From Petropleomorpha daqingensis (GTDB lineage: Bacteria > Actinomycetota > Actinomycetes > Mycobacteriales > Geodermatophilaceae), in the NCBI RefSeq assembly GCF_013408985.1, contig NZ_JACBZT010000001.1, forward strand, positions 992,001 to 1,056,000: a stretch of 64,000 nt of DNA, given 5' to 3'. The notes under the pieces were generated by a model that searched no databases, had not been told where the DNA came from, and saw only the letters and a list, made by a program, of their open reading frames with translations. This document shows positions 9,108 to 17,710 of the stretch, in pieces. The position numbers were made by a program, and so were the translations under genes. How positions within the stretch are numbered: position 1 is the stretch's first letter; each line of letters starts with the position of its first letter.

Positions 9108-10082
9108 ATGGGCAACCCCATCCCGGTCGTCGACCTGACCCCGTGGCGGGAGGGCACCGCCGCCGGACGGGCCGCGGTCGCCGCCGAGATCGACCGCGCG
9201 CTGGTCGACATCGGCTTCCTGCTGATCACCGGGCACGGCGTGCCGGCCGACCTGCCGGACCGCATCCGCGCCGCGGCGCAGGCGGTGTTCGACCTGCCGG
9301 AGGAGGTCAAGGCCGGCTACCGCGGCGGCGTGGGTGAGACGTCGTGGCAGCCGCGGGGCTGGATCCCGCCCGGGGTCGAGGCCAACGGGCTGTCGGAGGG
9401 GACGCCGACGCCGCCGGACCTGAAGGAGAGCTACGTCGTCGGCAGCAGCGAGCCGACCGGGGACGCCGCGGTGGACGTGGAGTGGTACCAGCCCAACGTC
9501 TGGCCCGACGAGGTCCCGCAGTTCGAGGCCCTGGTGACGGAGTACCTGGGGTACATGCACGGACTGGCCGACGACCTGCTCCGGCTGACCGGGGTCGCGC
9601 TGTGCCTGCCGGAAGAGCACTTCCTCGCCGCCGCCCGGCACCCCACCTGGTCGTTCTACGCGAACTGGTACCCGTCGCTCGCGCACCTCGGTCCGGTGGC
9701 CGACGGCGCCCTGCGGATCGGTCCGCACACCGACTTCGGCTCGTTCACGATCCTAGACCGGCAGCCGTCGGCCTCCGGGCTGCAGGTCTGGAGCCAGGAC
9801 CAGGGCTGGGTGGACGCGCCCTACGTGCCCGGCTCGTTCACGATCAACATCGGCGACATGCTGGCCCGCTGGACCGGCGACCGCTGGATGTCCAACCGGC
9901 ACCGCGTGCTGCCGCCGAGCGCCGAGACGCCCGACGAGCAGATCATGTCGCTCGTCTACTTCCACGAGGCCGATCCGACGGCGCTGCTGGAGAGCGTCCC
10001 GCCGCCGGTCGGCCGGGTCGTGCACCCGGCGGTCGTCGCCGGGAACTACCTGCGCGACAAGCTCGCCGCGATCGCCGTCTGA
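9108..10082 (+). CDS. 2-oxoglutarate/Fe(II)-dependent dioxygenase, isopenicillin N synthase-like
   Basis: Non-haem iron oxygenase of the IPNS/2OG-FeII fold, 324 residues. The N-terminal DIOX_N region has IPVVDL and GFLLITGHGVP. The iron facial triad is visible as HTDFGS (His and Asp near 208 and 210) and the distal His in NRHRV near 265. AAGGAG six nt before the ATG at 9108 decides the start. It is convergent with a Gfo/Idh oxidoreductase, the two stop codons lying inside one inverted repeat. Family members act in secondary metabolism, amino acid hydroxylation and purine degradation; no partner here defines the substrate. Confidence 0.88.
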   Translation: MGNPIPVVDLTPWREGTAAGRAAVAAEIDRALVDIGFLLITGHGVPADLPDRIRAAAQAVFDLPEEVKAGYRGGVGETSWQPRGWIPPGVEANGLSEGTPTPPDLKESYVVGSSEPTGDAAVDVEWYQPNVWPDEVPQFEALVTEYLGYMHGLADDLLRLTGVALCLPEEHFLAAARHPTWSFYANWYPSLAHLGPVADGALRIGPHTDFGSFTILDRQPSASGLQVWSQDQGWVDAPYVPGSFTINIGDMLARWTGDRWMSNRHRVLPPSAETPDEQIMSLVYFHEADPTALLESVPPPVGRVVHPAVVAGNYLRDKLAAIAV

Positions 10083-10092
10083 GGTCAGACGG
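10075..10092. terminator. short inverted repeat containing both stop codons
   Basis: CCGTCTGA-GG-TCAGACGG is a perfect 8-bp inverted repeat. The plus TGA (10080-10082) and the minus TGA (10085-10087) lie inside the arms. It may act as a minimal bidirectional terminator or simply reflect overlapping stop contexts; there is no T-tract. Confidence 0.4.
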
Positions 10093-10978
10093 TCTCGACG
10101 CAGCCGACCTCGAGGGCCCGCTGGGCGGCCGCCAGGACGGCGACCACCTCGCGGCCGAACCCGACGTCGCACGGGTGCGTGCCGCCGGTGGTGGCCGCCT
10201 GGGTCAGCTCGGTGACCGCGACCTGGTGCGCCGCGCGGGCGGCCGGGCCGGCCTCGGGCAGCAGCGTGATGCGGCCGGCGTCGCCGTGCACGAAGAACTC
10301 GACGCCGCTGCTCATCGGCGCGACCGTGTGCGACAGGCTGACCGTGCTGGCCGCGCCGGACTCGTGGGTGAGGATCAGGTGCACCGTGTCGCCGAAGCCG
10401 GCGCCGGTCTGCACGCGCGTGACCGGCCCCAGCGCGGGGATGAACAGCGACAGCGCGTGCGGGCCGATGTCCCAGAGCGCACCCTGCTCCTTGCGCCAGG
10501 TGGAGTCCTTGAACGGGCTGTCGGGCTGGTAGTTGTTGCCCAGCCAGCTGCCCGCGCCACCGGCGAGCTTGGTCCGCGCGGCCTGGGCCAGCCAGGTCGC
10601 CGTCGCCTGCTGGAAGCGGAAGGTGAAGAAGACGACGGAGGCGACGCCGTTGTCCCGGACGGCGGACACCAGCCGGTCGGCGTCCTCGACGGTCAGCGCG
10701 ATCGGCTTCTCCAGCAGCAGGTGCTTGCCCGCCTCCGCGGCCCGGATGGCCAGCGGCACCTGGACGTCGGGCGGCAGTGAGAAGGAGACGGCATCCACCT
10801 CTGCCAGCAGCGCGTCGACGTCGTCGTAGCCCTGGACGTCGAACTGAGCGCCGAGCGCCTTGGCCTTGGCGAGGTTGCGACCCCACACGCCGACCAGTTC
10901 GGCGTCCTCGTGCTCGGCGATGCTGGCCGCGTGGATCTCCCGGGCCCAGAAGCCCGTGCCGAGGACGCCGAAGCGCAT
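10085..10978 (-). CDS. Gfo/Idh/MocA-family NAD(P)-dependent oxidoreductase
   Basis: Sugar or polyol dehydrogenase-like protein, 297 residues. The N-terminal GVLGTGFWA (4-12) is the dinucleotide-binding loop, EKPIAL near 91 contains the conserved EKP lysine, and WDIGPHAL near 170 holds the substrate-region His/Asp motif of the family. Its ATG at 10978 overlaps the upp stop (TGATG), so it is translated with the uracil phosphoribosyltransferase. The coupling does not explain its function because no inositol or sugar catabolism genes adjoin. Confidence 0.88.
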   Translation of the reverse strand: MRFGVLGTGFWAREIHAASIAEHEDAELVGVWGRNLAKAKALGAQFDVQGYDDVDALLAEVDAVSFSLPPDVQVPLAIRAAEAGKHLLLEKPIALTVEDADRLVSAVRDNGVASVVFFTFRFQQATATWLAQAARTKLAGGAGSWLGNNYQPDSPFKDSTWRKEQGALWDIGPHALSLFIPALGPVTRVQTGAGFGDTVHLILTHESGAASTVSLSHTVAPMSSGVEFFVHGDAGRITLLPEAGPAARAAHQVAVTELTQAATTGGTHPCDVGFGREVVAVLAAAQRALEVGCVETV

Positions 10979-11601
10979 CAGACCGCGCCGAACTGGCGGT
11001 CGCCGGCGTCGCCGAGGCCGGGGACGATGTAGGCCTTGTCGTTGAGGCCCTGGTCGACGCTGGCGGTGAAGATCCGCAGCGGCAGGCCGCTCTCCTCGAG
11101 CCGCTTGAGGCCTTCGGGCGCGGCCAGCGCGCAGAGCACCGTGATCGACGTGGTGCCGCGGTCGGTGAGCAGCGTGCAGCAGTTCACCAGCGAGCCGCCC
11201 GTGGCCAGCATCGGGTCGAGCACGAACACCTCGCGGCCGACCAGGGACTCCGGCAGCGAGGCCATGTAGGCCTTCGGCTGGAAGGTCTCCTCGTCGCGGG
11301 CGAGGCCGACGAAGCCCATCTGCGATTCCGGCAGCATCCGGTGGGCGGTGTCGGCCATGCCGAGGCCCGCGCGCAGGACCGGGACGATGAGCGGCGGTGC
11401 CGCGAGGGAGTAGCCCGTCGTCCCGGTGACCGGGGTGTTGATCGGCTCCTCGGCGAGCTGCAGCTCGCGGGTGGCCTCGTACACCAGCATCTGGGTGAGG
11501 TCGCGCAACGCCGCCCGGAAGTTGGCGTTGTCGGTCCGCTCGTCCCGCATCCGGGACAGGCGGGCACGGGCGAGCGGGTGGTCCACGACGGTCAGCTGCA
11601 C
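10978..11601 (-). CDS. upp: uracil phosphoribosyltransferase
   Basis: Converts uracil and PRPP to UMP in pyrimidine salvage; 207 residues, matching the usual 208. The PRPP loop [11 protein letters not shown] is near residue 128, the N-terminal [15 protein letters not shown] is typical, and PGLGDAGDR near the C-terminus is the uracil-binding region. The GTG at 11601 is preferred to an ATG at 11631 because TACGGT lies 7 nt upstream and orthologues begin just before VDHPL. It is cotranscribed with the overlapping Gfo/Idh gene. With cdd and deoA further along it recovers the pyrimidine base released in nucleoside breakdown. Confidence 0.95.
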   Translation of the reverse strand: MQLTVVDHPLARARLSRMRDERTDNANFRAALRDLTQMLVYEATRELQLAEEPINTPVTGTTGYSLAAPPLIVPVLRAGLGMADTAHRMLPESQMGFVGLARDEETFQPKAYMASLPESLVGREVFVLDPMLATGGSLVNCCTLLTDRGTTSITVLCALAAPEGLKRLEESGLPLRIFTASVDQGLNDKAYIVPGLGDAGDRQFGAV

Positions 11602-11608
11602 GCGCGCC

Positions 11609-11614
11609 ACCGTA
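11609..11614 (-). promoter_or_regulatory. leaderless -10 box TACGGT for upp
   Basis: TACGGT on the minus strand, 7-nt spacer, then the GTG at 11601. The box lies just after the stop of the upstream HNH gene, so upp can be transcribed independently of it. Confidence 0.55.
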
Positions 11615-11634
11615 TCGGCCTGCGGTGACACGCC

Positions 11635-12834
11635 CTACCCCGCGCTGGCCAGAGCCTCGTCGGTGGGCGCTGGTCGGACGGTGAGGATCTCGGTGCCGTC
11701 GGGTCGGTAGGTGTGCCATCGCCCGGCGGTATCTCGTTCGATCGTGAAGCCGTGGTGGACCTGGGTGTGGTGCCGTTCGCAGAGCAGGCCGGAGTTGGCG
11801 AGGCTGGTTTCGCCGCCTTGGGCCCAGTGGATGAGGTGGTGGACCTCGGACCACCAGTGCGGCGCGTTGCAGGCGGCGAATACGCATGTCTGATCACGGA
11901 CGATGACGGCTTTTCGCAGTGCTGGGGTGACCAGACGGTGGGTGCGGCCGAGGTCGAGCGGCTCGCCGTTCATGCCGAGGACGATGCGGGTGATGTCCGC
12001 GTCGCAGGCCAGCCAGCGGGCGCGGGCGGCGGAGATGATCGCGCCGAAGCCGGCCCTGGCCGCGCCCTTGCCGGTGGTGGGGTCGAGCAGGTCCTCGAGG
12101 TCCACGTTCACCGCGATGTGCGGCCTGACGGTGCGCAGCATGGGCAGCGTGCCGCAGCCGAGGTGGAGGTCGGCGAGCTGCACCCACGCGTCGGCCTGCC
12201 GCTGACCGACGGTGCGCTCGTCGCCGGCGGGGCGGTCGGTCTGGTTGATCGACTCCAGCGCCGTGGTCACCTTCTCGGCACCGGCGGGATCGAGGTGGAA
12301 CCGGCCGGTGATCGACCCGTCGGCGTGCCGGGTGAAGGTCAACGTCCGCTGCTCGGTGGGATCGGGTTCCGGCCCGTCGGTGTCGAGCATCTCGAGGAAG
12401 GTGTGCACGGCCTTCTTCAGGTCCTCGTGCGGCGCGACGGCGGCCAGGCGGGTCAGGACACGGGCGGTCTCGGCCAGGTCAACGCCTTGGGCGGCGGCCA
12501 GCGCGACCGGCCGCGGCGCGATGATCTTCGCGATCTCCGACACGTGATCAGCGGTGAGGTTCCCGACCGCGTGCGCCGTGGCGACCGCGGGCAGTTGCTC
12601 GAGCGCCCGGCCGTTGCGCACCACCTGCGATGCCGCAGCTGTCGACAGCCGGCCGTGCCCCCGCAGCCATGAGGCGGCGGTCGCCTGCCCGTCGGCGGCG
12701 AATCCCTGTTTGCTGTCTGCTACCCGGACGGTGCGCGCCAGCTCGGCGTCGATCCGGTTGCGCTCGGCGACCAGGGCACGCGTGCGGTCGAGCAGCTCAG
12801 GGCCGCTCAGCGCGTGGAGGTCGTCGGAGGACAT
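11635..12834 (-). CDS. DUF222/HNH endonuclease (13E12 repeat family)
   Basis: Protein of 399 residues with an N-terminal DUF222 helical region and a C-terminal HNH nuclease domain. The nuclease part reads C-x-x-x-x-C followed by HWWSEVHHLIHWAQGG, ANSGLLCERHH and VHH, so the His-Asn-His core and zinc cysteines are intact. These 13E12 proteins are multicopy in many actinobacterial genomes and are treated as mobile or repeat-associated, but no terminal repeats or transposase flank this copy. By eye the codon choice is slightly less GC-saturated than in neighbouring genes. TAGCGT lies 7 nt before the ATG at 12834. It sits between upp and deoC, interrupting the nucleoside genes. Confidence 0.9.
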   Translation of the reverse strand: MSSDDLHALSGPELLDRTRALVAERNRIDAELARTVRVADSKQGFAADGQATAASWLRGHGRLSTAAASQVVRNGRALEQLPAVATAHAVGNLTADHVSEIAKIIAPRPVALAAAQGVDLAETARVLTRLAAVAPHEDLKKAVHTFLEMLDTDGPEPDPTEQRTLTFTRHADGSITGRFHLDPAGAEKVTTALESINQTDRPAGDERTVGQRQADAWVQLADLHLGCGTLPMLRTVRPHIAVNVDLEDLLDPTTGKGAARAGFGAIISAARARWLACDADITRIVLGMNGEPLDLGRTHRLVTPALRKAVIVRDQTCVFAACNAPHWWSEVHHLIHWAQGGETSLANSGLLCERHHTQVHHGFTIERDTAGRWHTYRPDGTEILTVRPAPTDEALASAG

Positions 12835-12841
12835 GACCGCA

Positions 12842-12847
12842 ACGCTA
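12842..12847 (-). promoter_or_regulatory. leaderless -10 box TAGCGT for HNH gene
   Basis: TAGCGT on the minus strand, 7-nt spacer, then ATG at 12834. The remaining divergent gap to deoC (to 12977) holds a TTGACA at 12918-12923 with no good -10 partner, and AGGGGAGAAT just before deoC. Confidence 0.5.
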
Positions 12848-12977
12848 GCGACGCACCAGCCTCGACGCCGTGACGAATCCCCAGGTCACAGCCCTGTCCA
12901 CAACTCGTTGCCGGACCTTGACACCGACGGGTGAGCGCCGTCGAGAACGGGTCGACGGGCAGGGGAGAATGGTGCCC

Positions 12978-13973
12978 ATGACCCACGTGCTCGAGCCCGA
13001 CGCGCCGTCGGTGTACGCGCGGCCCATCACCGGGCCGCTGCCGCCGTACGACGACGTCACCCGGTCCGACTCGGCGTTCCGCGCCTTCCTCCACGGCCTG
13101 CCGGGCGTCGACCAGGTCGGCGCGGAGGCCCGCGCGGCCCAGCTGGGCACCCGCTCGATCAAGACCACCGCCAAGGCGTGGGCGATCGACACCGCCATCT
13201 CGATGGTCGACCTGACCACGCTGGAGGGCGCCGACACCCCCGGCAAGGTGCGCAGCCTCGCCGCGAAGGCCCGCCGTCCCGACCCGACCGACCTCACCGC
13301 GCCCAGCGTCGCCGCCGTCTGCGTCTACGGCGACCTGGCCGGCATCGCGAAGGAAGCCCTCGAGGGCACCGGCATCCACGTCGCCGCCGTCGCCACCGCC
13401 TTCCCCAGCGGCCGGGCCAGCCGCGCGGTCAAGCTCGCCGATGTCAAGGACGCCGTGGCCAACGGCGCCGACGAGATCGACATGGTCATCGACCGCGGCG
13501 CGTTCCTCGCGGGCCACTACCTCGACGTCTACGAGGAGATCGTCGCGGTCAAGGAGGCCTGCGGCGGCGCCCACCTCAAGGTGATCCTCGAGACCGGCGA
13601 GCTGGTCACGCTGGACAACGTCCGCCGCGCGAGCTGGCTGGCCATGCTCGCCGGCGGCGACTTCATCAAGACCTCCACCGGCAAGATCAACCCCGCGGCC
13701 ACCCTCCCGGTCTGCCTGGTCATGCTCGAGGCGGTGCGCGACTTCCGCGCCGCCACCGGCCGGCAGATCGGCGTCAAGCCCGCCGGCGGCATCCGGACGA
13801 CGAAGGATGCGATCAAGCACCTCGTCCTCGTCAACGAGACCGCCGGCGCCGACTGGCTGACCCCTGACTGGTTCCGCTTCGGCGCCTCCAGCCTGCTCAA
13901 CGACCTGCTCCTGCAGCGGCAGAAGCTCCGCACCGGCCACTACTCCGGCCCCGACTACGTGAGCGTCGACTGA
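12978..13973 (+). CDS. deoC: deoxyribose-phosphate aldolase
   Basis: Class I aldolase cleaving 2-deoxyribose-5-phosphate to acetaldehyde and glyceraldehyde-3-phosphate. At 331 residues it is longer than the 250-residue E. coli type and resembles the longer eukaryote-like DERA. DFIKTSTGKI near residue 229 contains the Schiff-base lysine, and GVKPAGGIRT near 270 the second conserved lysine. An aspartate-bearing VDLTTL region lies near 75. The ATG at 12978 is chosen with an upstream AGGGGAG; an alternative ATG at 12969 is too close to that site. The stop overlaps the start of an aldehyde dehydrogenase gene, a logical partner for removing acetaldehyde. Confidence 0.94.
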   Translation: MTHVLEPDAPSVYARPITGPLPPYDDVTRSDSAFRAFLHGLPGVDQVGAEARAAQLGTRSIKTTAKAWAIDTAISMVDLTTLEGADTPGKVRSLAAKARRPDPTDLTAPSVAAVCVYGDLAGIAKEALEGTGIHVAAVATAFPSGRASRAVKLADVKDAVANGADEIDMVIDRGAFLAGHYLDVYEEIVAVKEACGGAHLKVILETGELVTLDNVRRASWLAMLAGGDFIKTSTGKINPAATLPVCLVMLEAVRDFRAATGRQIGVKPAGGIRTTKDAIKHLVLVNETAGADWLTPDWFRFGASSLLNDLLLQRQKLRTGHYSGPDYVSVD

Positions 13974-15418
13974 TGACCAGCGTGTTCGAGTACGCCCCCG
14001 CCCCCGAGTCGCGCAGCATCGTCGACGTCGCGCCGTCCTACGGCCTGTTCATCGACGGCGAGTTCGTCGACGGCACCGGGACGCCGTTCAAGACGGTGAA
14101 CCCGGCGACCGAGGAGGTCCTCTCCGAGATCGCCAGCGGCAGCGAGGCCGACGTCGACCGCGCGGTCAAGGCGGCGCGCAAGGCGTTCACCCGCGTCTGG
14201 GGTCCCATGCGCCCGGCCGACCGAGGCAAGTACCTGTTCCGGATCGCCCGGATCCTGCAGGAGCGCGCCCGCGAGTTCGCCGTCCTGGAGTCGCTGGACA
14301 ACGGCAAGCCGATCAAGGAGAGCCGGGACGTCGACGTCCCCCTGGCCGCGGCGCACTTCTTCTACCACGCGGGCTGGGCCGACAAGCTCGACTGGGCCGG
14401 CCTCGGCCCGGCACCGCAGCCGCTGGGCGTGGCCGGGCAGGTCATCCCCTGGAACTTCCCGCTGCTCATGCTGGCGTGGAAGGTCGCGCCGGCGCTGGCC
14501 ACCGGCAACACCGTCGTCCTCAAGCCGGCCGAGACCACCCCGCTGACCGCACTGCTGTTCGCGGAGGTCTGCCGCCAGGCCGACCTCCCTCCCGGCGTGG
14601 TCAACATCGTCACCGGCGCCGGCGACACCGGCCGCGCGGTCGTCGAGCACGGGGACGTCGACAAGGTCGCGTTCACCGGCTCGACCGAGGTCGGCCGCTC
14701 GATCGCGCGCGCGGTCGCCGGCACCCGCAAGAAGCTGACCCTCGAGCTCGGCGGCAAAGCGGCGAACATCGTCTTCGACGACGCCGCGATCGACCAGGCG
14801 GTCGAGGGGATCGTGCAGGGGATCTTCTTCAACCAGGGGCACGTCTGCTGCGCGGGCTCCCGGCTGCTGGTGCAGGAGTCGATCCACGACGAGGTCATCG
14901 CAAGCCTGCAGCGGCGGATCGGCACGCTGCGCGTCGGCAACCCGCTGGACAAGAACACCGACATCGGCGCGATCAACTCCGCCGAGCAGCTGGCCCGCAT
15001 CCGCGAGCTGTCGGAGATCGGCGAGGCAGAGGGCGCGCACAAGTGGCAGCCGGCCTGCGAGCTGCCCGAGCGCGGCTACTGGTTCCCCCCGACGGTGTTC
15101 ACCGACGTCTCCCCCGCCCACCGGATCGCCCGCGACGAGATCTTCGGGCCGGTCCTGTCCGTCCTCACCTTCCGCACGCCGGACGAGGCGGTCGCCAAGG
15201 CGAACAACACCACCTACGGGCTCTCGGCCGGGATCTGGACGGAGAAGGGCTCGCGGATCCTCAAGATCGCCGACCAGCTGCGCGCCGGCGTGGTCTGGGC
15301 CAACACGTTCAACAAGTTCGACCCGACGTCGCCCTTCGGCGGCTACAAGCAGTCCGGCTACGGCCGCGAGGGCGGCCGCCACGGGCTCGCCGGCTACCTG
15401 AAGGGGGCTTCCGCGTGA
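13973..15418 (+). CDS. aldehyde dehydrogenase, full-length and catalytically complete
   Basis: NAD(P)-dependent aldehyde dehydrogenase, 481 residues. VIPWNFPL near 161 and GNTVVLKPAE near 180 form the coenzyme site, FTGSTEVG near 236 the Rossmann turn, LELGGK near 258 the general-base glutamate, and GHVCCAGSR near 290 the nucleophilic cysteine. The start overlaps the deoC stop (TGATGA), so it is translated directly after the aldolase and is expected to oxidise the acetaldehyde that DeoC releases. Its own stop overlaps the next gene's GTG. Broader substrates are possible, but the coupling to deoC is strong evidence for acetaldehyde. Confidence 0.93.
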   Translation: MTSVFEYAPAPESRSIVDVAPSYGLFIDGEFVDGTGTPFKTVNPATEEVLSEIASGSEADVDRAVKAARKAFTRVWGPMRPADRGKYLFRIARILQERAREFAVLESLDNGKPIKESRDVDVPLAAAHFFYHAGWADKLDWAGLGPAPQPLGVAGQVIPWNFPLLMLAWKVAPALATGNTVVLKPAETTPLTALLFAEVCRQADLPPGVVNIVTGAGDTGRAVVEHGDVDKVAFTGSTEVGRSIARAVAGTRKKLTLELGGKAANIVFDDAAIDQAVEGIVQGIFFNQGHVCCAGSRLLVQESIHDEVIASLQRRIGTLRVGNPLDKNTDIGAINSAEQLARIRELSEIGEAEGAHKWQPACELPERGYWFPPTVFTDVSPAHRIARDEIFGPVLSVLTFRTPDEAVAKANNTTYGLSAGIWTEKGSRILKIADQLRAGVVWANTFNKFDPTSPFGGYKQSGYGREGGRHGLAGYLKGASA

Positions 15419-16284
15419 CCGCCGAGCGTCTCGCCGTCCGCAAGACCTACAAGCTCTACGTCAACGGCGCGTTCCCGCGCTCGGAGTCCGGCCGCAGCTA
15501 CGAGGTCACCGACGCCAAGGGCGGCTTCCTCGCCAACGCCGCGTGGGCCTCGCGCAAGGACGCCCGGGACGCCGTCGTCGCCGCCCGCGCCGCCTTCGGC
15601 AAGTGGTCCGGCGCCACCGCGTACAACCGCGGCCAGGTGCTCTACCGCGTCGCCGAGGTGATGGAGGGCCGGCACGAGCAGTTCTGCGCCGAGGTCGCGG
15701 CCGGCGAGGGGCTCTCGTCGTCCAAGGCCCGGGCCGCCGTCGACGCCGCGATCGACCGGTGGGTCTGGTACGCGGGCTGGACCGACAAGCTCGCCGCCGT
15801 CCTGGGCGGTGCCAACCCGGTCGCCGGGCCGTACTTCGACTTCAGCCTGCCCGAGCCGAGCGGCGTGATCGCGGTGCTGGCACCGCAGCAGTCGAGCCTG
15901 CTCGGCCTGGTCAGCACGCTCGCGCCGGTGCTGGCGGGCGGCAACACCGCCGTCGTCGTCAGCTCCAAGGAGCGGCCGCTGCCCGCCGTCACCCTCGGCG
16001 AGGTGCTCGAGACCAGCGACGTCCCGGCCGGGGTGGTCAACATCCTGACCGGTGACGCCGCCGAGATCGGCCCGTGGCTGGCCGAGCACGCCGACGTCGA
16101 CGGGATCGACCTGACCGGCGCACCGGCCGGGCGCGCGATGGAGTTCGAGCGCGAGGCCGCGGGCACGATCAAGCGCGTGCTCCGTGCCCCCGCCACCGAG
16201 CCGGACTGGACCGCCGACCCCGGCCTGTCGCGCATGACCGCCTTCCTCGAGACGAAGACGGTGTGGCATCCCATGGGTGTCTGA
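15415..16284 (+). CDS. truncated aldehyde dehydrogenase homologue without catalytic cysteine
   Basis: 289-residue protein related to the N-terminal, coenzyme-binding half of aldehyde dehydrogenases. KLYVNGAFPRSESG near 14, GVIAVLAPQQSSLLGLV near 145, GNTAVVVSSKERP near 175 and VVNILTGDAAEIG near 202 align with the ordinary family segments. The chain ends before the region that would carry the catalytic cysteine, and the usual LELGGK motif is not seen. The reading frame is clean with a proper stop, so this looks like a stable short form, not a recent frameshift. It overlaps the full-length ALDH by four bases. ALDH16-type enzymes fuse an active ALDH to an inactive one; this may be a split version acting as a structural or regulatory subunit. 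Confidence 0.85.
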   Translation: MTAERLAVRKTYKLYVNGAFPRSESGRSYEVTDAKGGFLANAAWASRKDARDAVVAARAAFGKWSGATAYNRGQVLYRVAEVMEGRHEQFCAEVAAGEGLSSSKARAAVDAAIDRWVWYAGWTDKLAAVLGGANPVAGPYFDFSLPEPSGVIAVLAPQQSSLLGLVSTLAPVLAGGNTAVVVSSKERPLPAVTLGEVLETSDVPAGVVNILTGDAAEIGPWLAEHADVDGIDLTGAPAGRAMEFEREAAGTIKRVLRAPATEPDWTADPGLSRMTAFLETKTVWHPMGV

Positions 16285-16329
16285 ACAACCCGGGGGCGCA
16301 CACCCAGGCGGAACCGGCAGGATGGGCCC

Positions 16330-17703
16330 GTGGCCAGACCGAGCATCGTCCCGATCGCCCTCACCGTCGACGACCGCACCGGGTACACCCTTTGGGCTCC
16401 GCCGTGGGAGGAGGACGGCGAGGAGTGGCAGGCCTTCCTCGGCACCACCGAGGACGACACCGCCAAGGTGCACCTCTTCCCCACGCCGGCGGCGCTGGCG
16501 GCGTTCTGCCGCTCGCACACCGACCACGACCTGGCCGACCACCCGGTCTGGCCGGTCGTCGTCGGCCTGGGCGCCGCGGACCTGACGCCGGACGACGACC
16601 ACCGCTACGACCTCGACGGCGTCTACGACATCGCCGCGGAGAACCCCGACCGCTGGGCGGTCGAGGAGCTCGCCGCGACCATCGACATCGTCGGCCGGCT
16701 CGCCGAGTGCCTCGACACCAGCGAGGACGACGACGAGGACGACGACGAGGAGGAGTCGGAGGGCCAGTTCGAGGCCGTCGCCGACCTGGTCGGACGGCCC
16801 GAGGTCGGCTCGCTGGGGCTCGGCGTCGAGGCCTTCGTCGGCCGCTCCGGCGAGGACGCGTGGGTCGGCGTCGGCGGCGCGCTCGACGAGCTGTGGGAGG
16901 ACGTCGTCGAGGAGCTCTCCGAGCACCTGGACTGGACCGGCGGCGGCACGGTCACCGTCGAGGACTACCCCGCCGCCGACGAGGCCGAGGAGGCCGACGA
17001 GCCGGAGGACGCCGAGGAGGTCGCCGAGGCCCAGGAGGCGGAGGCCGTCGACGAGGCCGACCACGAGGCCGCGGCCGCCCCCGCGTCCGGCGTGCGGACC
17101 ATCGGCGGCGGCAGCCGGATCACCGCCTCGCCGGCCGCGGTCGCCGCCGCGCAGGAGTTCTGGGAGGCGGTCGGCATCCTGCCGGTCGAGGTCGTCGTCC
17201 CGGGGGCGGCGGGCGTGACGCTGCGCTGCTACGTCGAGGACGTCGCCCGCTTCCTCGGCTCGAACGGCGAGATCTGGGTGTTCGACACGCCCACGGACCT
17301 GGCGAAGTTCCTCTCCACCAACACCGAGGACCACGACCTCGCCGAGATCGCCTCGTGGCCCGAGGTCGCCGACAGCGACACCCTGCCGCTGCCCTCCGAG
17401 CAGGACCGCTACGACCTGACCGAGCTGTCCGAGGTGCTCACCGAGGTCGCCGACGGCGCCTCCGGGCTGCTCTCCTCGCAGGCGTTGGCGCAGCCGGTCG
17501 AGGGGATCCGCGACATCGCCGAGTACGCCGGCCTCAAGCGGGTCGACGAGCTGCTGTCGCCGCCGTCCTCGCTGGGGCGGGCGATCGCGCTGAGCGAGCG
17601 CGAGCCCGAGGCGCAGCTGCGCCCGGAGGACGCCGCGGCGATCAAGAGCGACTGGGACGACGTCGTCACCGCCGTCACCGGCGCCCTCGTCTGGCGCGAC
17701 TGA
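16330..17703 (+). CDS. acidic protein of unknown function with internal duplication
   Basis: I do not recognise a named family. The 457-residue product has no signal peptide or membrane segment and is strongly acidic. It contains two related modules: residues about 35-125 with LFPTPAALAAFC, HTDHDLADHPVWPVV and HRYDLDGVYD, and about 297-375 with VFDTPTDLAKFL, NTEDHDLAEIASWPEV and DRYDLTELSEVL. Two low-complexity acidic linkers (about 130-145 and 213-248) separate them, with a conserved-looking domain between. The GTG at 16330 follows CAGGAT by 6 nt, a variant of the local leaderless -10. It stands 45 bp after the ALDH-like gene and ends at a strong hairpin. Confidence 0.8.
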   Translation: MARPSIVPIALTVDDRTGYTLWAPPWEEDGEEWQAFLGTTEDDTAKVHLFPTPAALAAFCRSHTDHDLADHPVWPVVVGLGAADLTPDDDHRYDLDGVYDIAAENPDRWAVEELAATIDIVGRLAECLDTSEDDDEDDDEEESEGQFEAVADLVGRPEVGSLGLGVEAFVGRSGEDAWVGVGGALDELWEDVVEELSEHLDWTGGGTVTVEDYPAADEAEEADEPEDAEEVAEAQEAEAVDEADHEAAAAPASGVRTIGGGSRITASPAAVAAAQEFWEAVGILPVEVVVPGAAGVTLRCYVEDVARFLGSNGEIWVFDTPTDLAKFLSTNTEDHDLAEIASWPEVADSDTLPLPSEQDRYDLTELSEVLTEVADGASGLLSSQALAQPVEGIRDIAEYAGLKRVDELLSPPSSLGRAIALSEREPEAQLRPEDAAAIKSDWDDVVTAVTGALVWRD

Positions 17704-17710
17704 GAAACGA

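Noticed and set aside
15415-16284. Possible frameshifted pseudogene of an aldehyde dehydrogenase
   Set aside because: The frame is intact, codon use is normal, the ends overlap or fit the neighbours, and no remaining ALDH C-terminal half follows in any frame before the next gene at 16330.
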